DNA of 5,185 nucleotides, from NCBI GenBank assembly GCA_905236835.1, contig CAJOQY010000078.1, forward strand, positions 1 to 5,185, given 5' to 3'. The position numbers and the translations under genes were made by a program. The notes under the pieces are model-generated. The model saw nothing but the letters and a program-made list of their open reading frames with translations, had not been told where the DNA came from and ran no database searches. Source of the stretch: an uncultured Oscillibacter sp. (GTDB taxonomy: Bacteria > Bacillota > Clostridia > Oscillospirales > Oscillospiraceae). Positions 1-5,185 of the stretch are shown here, one piece after another (positions within the stretch are counted from its first letter, which is position 1; every line of letters begins with the position of its first letter).

Positions 1-802
1 CCCCGCCGCAAACCGCCGATTCCTCCACCGTGTCTCGCGTCGTGCCGGGAATGTCCGTCACAATCGCGCGGTCAAATCCCGCTAATAGATTTAACAAACT
101 TGATTTTCCGGCGTTGGGACGGCCTATTAAAACCGTCCGGACGCCGCTTTTCAATATCCGTCCGCGTTCGCCCGCCGATATTAAATCTTTTAATATTTTT
201 AAATTATAATTTAATATTTTTACAGTCTCTTCCGGCTTTATATCCTCTATATCCTCGTCCGGATAATCCACAACGGCGTAAAATCTGGACGCGATTTCAA
301 GCAAGCCGTCCTGTACGGGTTCTAAAATCCGTCTTAAACCGCCGTCCAATTGCGCGGCGGCGTTGCGCGCGGCGGCGGCGGTCTCGGCGTCGATTAAATC
401 CGCCACCGCTTCCGCCTGCGTCAAATCCATGCGGCCATTTAAAAACGCCCGCTTCGTGAATTCCCCCGCCTTCGCTTGACGGATTCCGGTTCCGAACAAC
501 GCCGACAACAGCTCACGCAATACCACCGGCGAACCGTGGCAATGCAGTTCCACGCAATCTTCCCCCGTATAGCTGAACGGCGCGTGAAAACAGACGATCA
601 TACCCTTGTCAATCACATTTTTTTTCGCGTCCAGCATATCGCCCATATAAAATTTACGCGCCCGCAAATCCGATATTTTTTTCCCGCATACGGCGCGAAA
701 GATCTGATCGCATAAATTCAAACAGCCGTCGCCGGATACGCGTACAATGCCAATCGCGCACGGATTCTGTCCGGTGGCAATCGCCGCTATAGGTTCCGAC
801 AT
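1..802 (-). CDS. mnmE: MnmE (TrmE) tRNA modification GTPase, N-terminal part, cut by window edge
   Basis: MnmE works with MnmG to install the (carboxymethyl)aminomethyl group at C5 of the wobble uridine (U34) of certain tRNAs, using a folate-derived one-carbon unit and GTP hydrolysis in the cytoplasm. About 267 codons are visible of a protein usually near 450-460 residues. It opens [10 protein letters not shown], as MnmE N-termini typically do. The folate-binding domain carries the family signature [20 protein letters not shown] (about residues 113-132), followed by the helical domain. The G domain begins near residue 221 with the P-loop GRPNAGKSS (227-235) and the G2 region [10 protein letters not shown] (252-261). 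The remaining G motifs and the C-terminal catalytic Cys lie outside the window. The ATG at 802 is chosen because AAGGGGG (814-820) lies 11 bases upstream and the protein start fits the family. A near-consensus promoter and an upstream terminator make it independent of the flavodoxin gene. Identity is very sure from the motifs. Confidence 0.97.
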   Translation of the reverse strand, partial: MSEPIAAIATGQNPCAIGIVRVSGDGCLNLCDQIFRAVCGKKISDLRARKFYMGDMLDAKKNVIDKGMIVCFHAPFSYTGEDCVELHCHGSPVVLRELLSALFGTGIRQAKAGEFTKRAFLNGRMDLTQAEAVADLIDAETAAAARNAAAQLDGGLRRILEPVQDGLLEIASRFYAVVDYPDEDIEDIKPEETVKILNYNLKILKDLISAGERGRILKSGVRTVLIGRPNAGKSSLLNLLAGFDRAIVTDIPGTTRDTVEESAVCGG

Positions 803-813
803 CAGAAATCTAT

Positions 814-820
814 CCCCCTT
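814..820 (-). promoter_or_regulatory. Ribosome binding site of mnmE
   Basis: Read on the minus strand this is AAGGGGG, 11 bases before the ATG at 802. It is a G-rich variant of AGGAGG with slightly long spacing. No better start codon with a matching site is visible nearby, so it supports the chosen start. Confidence 0.6.
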
Positions 821-900
821 AAAATTTTATCAATCCCCGTATTGACAGGCTATGATTGATTATAAAATTATAACCTTGTGAATGGCTGTGATTCGCGCTT

Positions 901-929
901 ATTATACCGTTTTCGGGGCGTGTTTTCAA
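901..929 (-). promoter_or_regulatory. Sigma-A/sigma-70 type promoter of mnmE
   Basis: On the minus strand the -35 box TTGAAA (924-929) is followed by exactly 17 bases and then a perfect -10 box TATAAT (901-906). Transcription should begin near 894, giving a leader of about 90 bases before the mnmE start. The promoter lies just past the flavodoxin terminator, so mnmE appears to be transcribed by itself. The leader is AT-rich with a weak TTATAA-type self-complementary stretch around 860-874 and no riboswitch I can recognise. Confidence 0.82.
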
Positions 930-957
930 GACGGATGGCCGCCCGCGCCGCCGATTT

Positions 958-991
958 AATAAAAAAATACCGGCGGGATTCCCGCCGGTAT
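958..991 (-). terminator. Intrinsic terminator of the flavodoxin gene
   Basis: A perfect 11-bp stem (967-977 with 981-991, core TACCGGCGGG and its complement) closes a 3-base loop at 978-980. Read on the minus strand it is followed at once by a run of seven Ts (967-961; the first of them also pairs at the base of the stem) and then ATTA. It lies about 45 bases past the flavodoxin stop and upstream of the mnmE promoter, as expected for a factor-independent terminator. Confidence 0.92.
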
Positions 992-1035
992 GCCGGTTTC
1001 ACGCGGACGGCATATTTATATTATATTATTATTTA

Positions 1036-1473
1036 TTACCGGTTGGCGAAATCTTTGCCCGCGGCGCGGCAGTTCTCCTGCGCGTCATCATCGGGCGTCT
1101 CGTTGACAATAATATCCTCGTCGAACAACTGGGCTTTCGCCGCCTCCGCGCGTTCGTGCCAATCGCGCATCCACTGGCCGTCGCCCCAGCCGTAAGAGCC
1201 GAACAATAAAATCTTTTTGCCTTCCAGATTGCCTTCCAGCGCGGCGAACATCGGCTCAAACGCGCTTTCTTCCAACTGTTCGCTTCCCTGACTGGAACAG
1301 CCGAACGCGATCGCGTCAAACTCCGCCACCCGTTCCGGGGGGAAGTCCGCCGCGTCGCTGACCTGTACCGTCTCAACTTCCGCGCCGGCATCCCGCGCGC
1401 CTTCGGCAATGCAATTCGCCATTGTCTCCGTGTTGCCCGTGCCGCTCCAGAATACGACCGCCACTTTGCTCAT
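1036..1473 (-). CDS. Short-chain flavodoxin
   Basis: A 145-residue FMN-binding electron carrier of the cytoplasm, able to replace ferredoxin under low iron in many anaerobes (family knowledge). The phosphate-binding loop is SGTGNT (residues 10-15). The second flavin loop is GCSSQGSEQLEE (58-69) and the third is GSYGWGDGQWMRDW (92-105). By recall the closest described match is Clostridium beijerinckii flavodoxin, sharing the loop layout, the EFEPF-like segment after loop two (here AFEPMF) and the ETPDDDAQENC tail. W96 corresponds to its flavin-stacking Trp90 and E65 to Glu59. An oddity is Q62 where that protein has Met56. The ATG at 1473 is supported by TGAGGT (1481-1486) seven bases upstream. 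The gene has its own promoter, two operator-like palindromes in its leader and its own terminator. The partner redox enzymes are not in the window. Naming as fldA would be a guess, so no symbol is given. Confidence 0.95.
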   Translation of the reverse strand: MSKVAVVFWSGTGNTETMANCIAEGARDAGAEVETVQVSDAADFPPERVAEFDAIAFGCSSQGSEQLEESAFEPMFAALEGNLEGKKILLFGSYGWGDGQWMRDWHERAEAAKAQLFDEDIIVNETPDDDAQENCRAAGKDFANR

Positions 1474-1480
1474 GACAATT

Positions 1481-1486
1481 ACCTCA
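1481..1486 (-). promoter_or_regulatory. Ribosome binding site of flavodoxin
   Basis: TGAGGT on the minus strand, seven bases before the ATG at 1473. The spacing is optimal and fixes the flavodoxin start. Confidence 0.75.
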
Positions 1487-1556
1487 CTTTTTGATATTTT
1501 TATCTCTCACGCGGATTCCCGCCTGATGGCTGATATTAATATGCCCCAAAAATATT

Positions 1557-1574
1557 GGTTAGCAATCACTAACC
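1557..1574 (-). promoter_or_regulatory. Operator-like palindrome 1 in flavodoxin leader
   Basis: The top strand reads GGTTAG-CAATCA-CTAACC, an 18-base inverted repeat with perfect 6-base arms. It lies at about +38 to +55 of the predicted flavodoxin transcript. Its core matches the second palindrome at 1594-1607 in the pattern TTAGC(A/C)A....CTAAC. The arms equal the half-sites of the DtxR/IdeR consensus TTAGGTTAGGCTAACCTAA, but the spacing between them is wider. The symmetry is directly visible. Assignment to an iron or manganese regulator is inference. Confidence 0.5.
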
Positions 1575-1593
1575 TTAATGCGATAAAAATAAA

Positions 1594-1607
1594 TTAGCCA
1601 CAGCTAA
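1594..1607 (-). promoter_or_regulatory. Operator-like palindrome 2 at flavodoxin transcription start
   Basis: The top strand reads TTAGC-CACA-GCTAA, a perfect 5-base-arm inverted repeat, equal to TTAG-N6-CTAA like the site at 1559-1572. Its centre is 35 bases from that of the first site. It would cover about +5 to +18 of the transcript, where a bound repressor would block initiation or early elongation. The factor is unknown from this window. Confidence 0.5.
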
Positions 1608-1618
1608 CTCCGGAATCT

Positions 1619-1647
1619 AACATACCATTTTCCGGCGGAATTGTCAA
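1619..1647 (-). promoter_or_regulatory. Flavodoxin promoter with extended -10
   Basis: On the minus strand a perfect -35 box TTGACA (1642-1647) is separated by 17 bases from TATGTT (1619-1624). The bases TGG directly precede the -10 and give an extended TGn element, which would compensate for the weaker -10 match. The predicted start is near 1612, with a leader of about 140 bases that holds both palindromes and a small GCGG/CCGC hairpin at 1511-1522. Confidence 0.75.
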
Positions 1648-1650
1648 GAC

Positions 1651-1700
1651 CCTCACGGGAAAAATTTTACACATATAAATTTCAATTTTTCCCCGCGAGG
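1651..1700 (-). terminator. Long imperfect hairpin between HAD gene and flavodoxin promoter; possible terminator
   Basis: Arms 1651-1666 and 1684-1700 are complementary over 16 pairs with one bulged base, around a 17-base loop. In minus-strand RNA the only non-Watson-Crick pair is a permitted G-U, whereas the plus-strand RNA would have an A-C mismatch there, which favours a role in the minus-strand transcript. The GC part is at the base, the A and U tracts are inside the stem, and no U-run follows, so it is not a textbook intrinsic terminator. It is the only strong hairpin after the HAD stop at 1735 apart from the loopless palindrome at 1719-1732, and it ends three bases before the flavodoxin -35 box. 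Confidence 0.4.
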
Positions 1701-1734
1701 ATATTGATCTGATTCGCGAATCCGCGCGGATTTT

Positions 1735-2508
1735 TCACGCGAGGCCAAAATATCTCAGCGTGGTATAAACGCCGTCATCCGCGCAGGAATCCGTGACATA
1801 ATCCGCGGCGGCTTTGACTTCCGGCATCGCGTTTCCCATCGCCACGCCGATTCCGGCGTATTCAATCATATCCTGATCGTTGCCGCCGTCGCCGAAGGCG
1901 ATCGCTTCCTCACGCGTGAATCCGTAATGCCGCAGGATTGCCCGCATACCGGACGCCTTGCCGCAATCAGCCGGTATTACGTCCATCGCCTGATCCCACC
2001 AGCGCGTGACTTTGACGCCGGAGGTCCCGCGAATCAGACGCGCGTCCAAATCTGGAGGCGTACCCAGCATCATCTGGTGAACGTCCTGCTCCTGAATCCG
2101 GTCATAATCGTCTATCACTTTACAACGCGCGGCGGCAAGCCCCATATAATCATCCAGTATTTTCTGGCTGAAATTAATTCCCATGCGTTCGGATGTGGCA
2201 ATCAGGACCGGAAAACCAAGTTCCCCGGCGTTTCTGACAACGGTTTTCACATCGTTTGGCGGGATATTGACGGATAATATCACGCCGCTCCCGTCAAAAC
2301 AATAAGAGCCGTTAAAAGACATCACGCCGTCAAACGCGATTCCGGGAAATTCCGGCGCCAGATACGGCGGCCTTCCGGTCGCGAGAAAAATTTTAATATT
2401 CCGCTCACGCAGTTCGAGAAGAGCGCGTTTTACCGGTTCGCTGATCTCTTTCGCGCCGAAATTCAAAAGTGTTCCGTCAATATCAAAAAACGCGATTTTT
2501 ATTCCCAT
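1735..2508 (-). CDS. Cof-type HAD-IIB family hydrolase (sugar-phosphate or nucleotide phosphatase-like)
   Basis: A 257-residue cytoplasmic Mg-dependent phosphatase of the haloacid dehalogenase superfamily, subclass IIB (Cof/YbiV-like). Motif I is FDIDGTLL with nucleophile D9 and acid/base D11. Motif II is ATGRPP with T44. Motif III is the lysine of DCGKASGM (K184). Motif IV is GDGGNDQDM with D207 and D211. The stretch between motifs II and III (about 80-180) is the C2B cap that sets substrate choice. Length is normal for the family. Members mostly act on small phosphorylated sugars or cofactors, and the substrate cannot be read from sequence. An in-frame ATG lies 16 codons upstream at 2556, but it falls on the predicted transcription start and has no ribosome site. 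The ATG at 2508 has AAGGG eight bases upstream and gives the usual N-terminus directly before FDIDGT. It appears monocistronic, with its own promoter. Confidence 0.93.
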   Translation of the reverse strand: MGIKIAFFDIDGTLLNFGAKEISEPVKRALLELRERNIKIFLATGRPPYLAPEFPGIAFDGVMSFNGSYCFDGSGVILSVNIPPNDVKTVVRNAGELGFPVLIATSERMGINFSQKILDDYMGLAAARCKVIDDYDRIQEQDVHQMMLGTPPDLDARLIRGTSGVKVTRWWDQAMDVIPADCGKASGMRAILRHYGFTREEAIAFGDGGNDQDMIEYAGIGVAMGNAMPEVKAAADYVTDSCADDGVYTTLRYFGLA

Positions 2509-2516
2509 ATGTCTTT

Positions 2517-2523
2517 CCCTTCC
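2517..2523 (-). promoter_or_regulatory. Ribosome binding site deciding the HAD gene start
   Basis: GGAAGGG on the minus strand ends eight bases before the ATG at 2508. No comparable site precedes the longer in-frame ATG at 2556, so it decides in favour of the shorter protein. Confidence 0.6.
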
Positions 2524-2562
2524 GCTTGTCGTGATGATATGGCGTGAAACAAGCATATATCA

Positions 2563-2591
2563 AGTATAATATATCAAGAGATTGTTGGCAA
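2563..2591 (-). promoter_or_regulatory. Sigma-A type promoter of the HAD gene
   Basis: On the minus strand TTGCCA (2586-2591) is followed by 17 bases and TATACT (2563-2568), five of six consensus bases in the -10 and four of six in the -35. The start would be near 2556, giving a leader of about 48 bases to the ATG at 2508. A 10-base direct repeat, ATATATCAAG on the top strand, at 2555-2564 and 2569-2578 straddles the -10. Confidence 0.72.
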
Positions 2592-2609
2592 TATATCCCC
2601 CTATTGCGT

Positions 2610-2638
2610 TCCCCCTCTCCTGAATCAGGGGAGGGGGA
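2610..2638. repeat. GC-rich palindrome, possibly a dispersed intergenic repeat
   Basis: Arms 2610-2622 and 2626-2638 pair over 13 positions around a 3-base loop (AAT). Plus-strand RNA pairs fully with one U-G wobble, while minus-strand RNA, the sense for the neighbouring genes, has an A-C mismatch. No T-run follows it on the minus strand, so it is not a standard terminator of the lipoprotein gene, although it sits 40 bases past its stop. Its C-run/G-run style resembles REP-like palindromes that recur between genes in many genomes. That it is repeated elsewhere is inference. Confidence 0.5.
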
Positions 2639-2678
2639 CAGGTTTTGTGATCAAAATATAGGATAGAATAAAAATTAT

Positions 2679-4166
2679 TTAATCCGCGATAAATCCGGCG
2701 GCCCAGTTGACAATATGCGTCCCGTCCGCCGCCTCCGGATTGTTTTTCAGAGAATAAATCCAAGACCAGTGACTGCTGTATAAAACTTCCGACATTTCGC
2801 CGTCCTGATCGTAATCCTCCGCGAAACGAAGCTGATCTTCTTCCGTCGTGGCGTATAAAGAAAGTTTATAATTCCCGTCCGGGGTTTCATACGTCGTGAA
2901 ATCCGAATTTTGCGCCAGCTCCTGCGTGATTTCCGTTTCCGATACGTCTACGCCGCTTGATAAAATATCAAACAAACGCCGGGAGCATTCGTCGGTGGCG
3001 ACGACGCTGTCCGTGACGCCCTGCACCAGCCAGACCGGAACGCCGGAGGCTTTCACGGCTTCCAATTCCTCATCCGTGGGCGTCTCGCCGCCGCGATCCG
3101 TGGCGACATTGTACGCCGGACAGTTGATAATCGCCGCCGCGAACAAATCCGGATGCGCGATAATCATGCGCGTGGTCATATAGCCGCCCGCCGAACAGCC
3201 GGATACAAGAACTTTATCCGGATTAATATTATATTGCTCAATTACGGCCTGAATTTCTTCCGCCGCCTGATCTAATAATCCGTCTTTCTGGGCGTAATAC
3301 CATGTGTCAGGAGCCTGAAACGCCATGACATACGCGCCGCCGAGTATATCCTGAAACTCTTCCGACGCCCACGCGACCGTACCGCGGTTGGCGAGCATCT
3401 GCGCGACGTTGTTCCCGGAATGTTCCAGATCGCCCTCGCCGTTGCCGTGGAACCAGACGACAAGTTTATTCGCGTCATCGCCCGCGTTATAAAATTGATA
3501 ATTAATCCCGTCCGGAATGATTACAGATTCAAATTTCGCCGTTTCATCGTCAATTACAAGATTATCGCATTCAAATTTCGCCGTATAGCTTTCGTTTAAA
3601 ACAGTCCCGTCCGCCGCCGTCAGCATAACGGGTTTATTCTGCGTAATCGTATAACTCAGATCCGCCGGATAATTCCGCGCTCCGGACGTATACGCCAATA
3701 CCGCGCCTTCCGATTCGTCGAAATAAATCACGACTTTCTGTCCGTCCGTCTCGGTTTTGACGATTTTCCGGTCTATATCATAATCGCCATAGCTTTCCAG
3801 TTCCGTTCCCTCCCGGAAAGCCTCCGTGGACGCGGCGGCGTGAACCGTGAAAGTCTCGTCATCTACGCCCGTGATTTTTTTGCTTTCGCCGAAATCAATC
3901 TCCATCGAACTGACAACCTGTCCGGCGTCCGTGACAACGCCGTATAACTTGCAATTATATACATCCAAGTTTTCCGGCTCGGCGATTTCCTCCGGCGCGG
4001 CGGCGTTTTCAGGCGTATCGCCGGACGATTCCGCCGCCGCGTCATTCTCCGCCGCGCCGCCGTCATTCGCGTCCGCGTTATTTTGCGTATTGCCGCCGCA
4101 CGCCGCCAATAACAGCGTCAGCGCCGCGCATACGCATAGCAAGAGCCATTTCCCTTTCATCTTCAT
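2679..4166 (-). CDS. Secreted lipoprotein with Ig-like domain and alpha/beta-hydrolase (esterase) domain
   Basis: A 495-residue extracytoplasmic serine hydrolase, probably tethered to the membrane. Numbering is from the chosen start. The signal peptide MKMKGKWLLL... ends in a lipobox LAAC with lipid-carrying C23. Residues 24-66 are an Ala/Asp/Glu/Asn-rich linker. About 67-212 are beta-rich and fit an Ig-like domain, as in the Thermotoga maritima esterase EstA (inference from layout). From about 213 the alpha/beta hydrolase fold shows the oxyanion segment HGNGEG (240-245), the nucleophile elbow GCSAGG with S325, a probable acid D386 in QGVTDSVV and a probable H466 in SSHWSWIY. Substrate unknown: short-chain or carbohydrate esters, or peptides as in prolyl-oligopeptidase relatives. 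An ATG two codons upstream (4172) is only two bases from AGGAGG (4175-4180), whereas the ATG at 4166 has an ideal 8-base spacing. It follows atpC after 124 bases with no evident functional link. Confidence 0.9.
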   Translation of the reverse strand: MKMKGKWLLLCVCAALTLLLAACGGNTQNNADANDGGAAENDAAAESSGDTPENAAAPEEIAEPENLDVYNCKLYGVVTDAGQVVSSMEIDFGESKKITGVDDETFTVHAAASTEAFREGTELESYGDYDIDRKIVKTETDGQKVVIYFDESEGAVLAYTSGARNYPADLSYTITQNKPVMLTAADGTVLNESYTAKFECDNLVIDDETAKFESVIIPDGINYQFYNAGDDANKLVVWFHGNGEGDLEHSGNNVAQMLANRGTVAWASEEFQDILGGAYVMAFQAPDTWYYAQKDGLLDQAAEEIQAVIEQYNINPDKVLVSGCSAGGYMTTRMIIAHPDLFAAAIINCPAYNVATDRGGETPTDEELEAVKASGVPVWLVQGVTDSVVATDECSRRLFDILSSGVDVSETEITQELAQNSDFTTYETPDGNYKLSLYATTEEDQLRFAEDYDQDGEMSEVLYSSHWSWIYSLKNNPEAADGTHIVNWAAGFIAD

Positions 4167-4174
4167 CACCATTT

Positions 4175-4180
4175 CCTCCT
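4175..4180 (-). promoter_or_regulatory. Ribosome binding site deciding the lipoprotein start
   Basis: A perfect AGGAGG on the minus strand. It lies 2, 8 and 14 bases from three in-frame ATGs at 4172, 4166 and 4160. The 8-base spacing favours 4166. All three leave an intact signal peptide. Confidence 0.8.
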
Positions 4181-4255
4181 CGCGATTTTATATAATATAT
4201 AAACGCCGGATTTCCAGCGATTGCGGATTACGGAAAATTTTATAACAAATAATAT

Positions 4256-4290
4256 TATAATTTATATAAAAATTATATAATTTATATAAA
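4256..4290. repeat. AT-only 15-base direct repeat after atpC
   Basis: TATAATTTATATAAA occurs at 4256-4270 and again at 4276-4290, a 20-base period, ending at the atpC stop codon. The second copy is part of the self-complementary AATTTATATAAATT (4279-4292). The whole spacer 4167-4290 has no GC-rich stem with a T-run and no convincing -35/-10 pair. Candidate -10-like words are plentiful (for example TATTAT at 4192-4197 on the minus strand), but AT richness makes them uninformative. Confidence 0.55.
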
Positions 4291-4710
4291 TTATATATCT
4301 ATCGTATTGCTTCCGGCGGCTTTTAACCGGTTCATGGCGCGGGATAAATTCGCCTGCGTCTGCAAATACTCCTGCCAGCTTTGATGATGCAATAATGCCT
4401 CCCGCGCCTCTTCCGCGGCGCGGCGGGCGCGCGCAAGATCAATCTCGTCCGGACGCTCCGCGCTGTCGACTAATACTAATACGTCGTTATTCTCCACGCG
4501 CAACAATCCGTGACTGACCAGCGCGGTGAATTTCGATCCGTCCGGAAGCGTATAATATAATTTTCCCGGCAGAATCGCCGTCACAACGCTGATATGATGC
4601 GCCATGATCCCCAATTGCCCGTCAATCGTCGGCGCGATTAACGAAACGCAGGGGCCTTGATAAAAATCCCGGTCCGCCGATAAAATACGCGCCTGAAATT
4701 CATCCGGCAT
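4291..4710 (-). CDS. atpC: F-type ATP synthase epsilon subunit
   Basis: The epsilon subunit of the F1 central stalk couples rotation to catalysis and can inhibit ATP hydrolysis, on the cytoplasmic side of the membrane. It is 139 residues, normal for the family. Residues 1-85 form the N-terminal beta-sandwich with the conserved DGQLGIMAHH...LPG pattern (30-49) and SHGLLRVENNDVLVL (66-80). Residues 88-132 are the C-terminal helical hairpin. I90-D91-L92-A93-R94-A95 matches the I(L)DxxRA motif tied to ATP binding in some Bacillus epsilon subunits. It starts six bases after the atpD stop, with GGAGG at 4722-4726 eleven bases before its ATG, overlapping the end of atpD. This is the usual last gene of the atp operon, and no clear terminator follows. 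Confidence 0.97.
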   Translation of the reverse strand: MPDEFQARILSADRDFYQGPCVSLIAPTIDGQLGIMAHHISVVTAILPGKLYYTLPDGSKFTALVSHGLLRVENNDVLVLVDSAERPDEIDLARARRAAEEAREALLHHQSWQEYLQTQANLSRAMNRLKAAGSNTIDI

Positions 4711-4716
4711 AATATA

Positions 4717-5185
<469 letters not shown>

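Noticed and set aside
100..715. Open plus-strand frames across the mnmE gene
   Set aside because: They lie opposite the well-supported mnmE frame, have Arg/Pro-rich or odd composition, no ribosome site and no family resemblance.
842..847. Perfect TTGACA on the plus strand
   Set aside because: No -10 box at 16-18 bases and no plus-strand gene downstream.
878..1195. Open plus-strand frame of 105 codons over the terminator and flavodoxin end
   Set aside because: It runs through the terminator hairpin and antisense to flavodoxin, with no promoter or ribosome site.
1474..1612. FMN or other riboswitch in the flavodoxin leader
   Set aside because: Only small hairpins and the two palindromes are seen; the conserved RFN element blocks are absent.
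2509..2556. N-terminal extension of the HAD protein from the ATG at 2556
   Set aside because: The ATG coincides with the predicted transcription start, lacks a ribosome site, and the extra 16 residues do not fit the family N-terminus.
2560..2763. Minus-strand frame of 67 codons spanning the palindrome and the end of the lipoprotein gene
   Set aside because: It begins inside the lipoprotein gene in another frame and its C-terminal half is a translation of the palindrome and AT-rich spacer.
3847..4245. Plus-strand Ser-rich frame of 132 codons opposite the lipoprotein N-terminus
   Set aside because: It is the antisense of the signal peptide and linker codons; the Ser/Ala content is a mirror of that bias and no ribosome site is present.
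4180..4290. Several TATAAT-like words as a lipoprotein promoter
   Set aside because: The spacer is so AT-rich that matches are expected by chance, and none has a credible -35 box at the right distance.

Overview
The window looks like ordinary chromosomal DNA from a low-complexity-promoter Gram-positive-type bacterium, most likely Bacillota (Clostridia or Negativicutes). The reasons are a short-chain flavodoxin that aligns well with the Clostridium beijerinckii protein, strong AGGAGG-type ribosome sites, a lipobox lipoprotein, and GC-balanced genes separated by very AT-rich spacers. I cannot name a genus from sequence alone. Every gene I can support is on the minus strand, so the window is best read from right to left.

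Right to left: the C-terminal third of atpD (ATP synthase beta, cut by the right edge) and atpC (epsilon) form the end of an F-type ATP synthase operon. A 124-base, extremely AT-rich spacer follows, with no recognisable GC-rich terminator. Next is a secreted lipoprotein with an alpha/beta-hydrolase (esterase-like) domain behind a probable Ig-like domain. Then comes a GC-rich palindrome that resembles a dispersed repeat, and a Cof-type HAD phosphatase gene with its own good promoter. A 261-base spacer follows, holding a long inverted repeat, an extended -10 promoter and two matching palindromic operator candidates. These sit in front of a flavodoxin gene, which ends in a clean intrinsic terminator. 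The last gene is mnmE (trmE), with its own near-consensus promoter and cut by the left edge inside its GTPase domain.

Apart from atpD-atpC the genes are separate transcription units, each with a visible promoter or a long spacer, and there is no sign that they share one pathway. MnmE modifies tRNA wobble uridines, the ATP synthase is central energy metabolism, and the HAD enzyme and esterase have no assigned substrate. The most informative regulatory region is upstream of the flavodoxin: two TTAG-N6-CTAA palindromes lie just downstream of the predicted start of transcription, which would suit repression by a metal-dependent DtxR-like regulator (inference). I did not find a novel multi-gene system, defence island, mobile element, tRNA, rRNA or CRISPR array.
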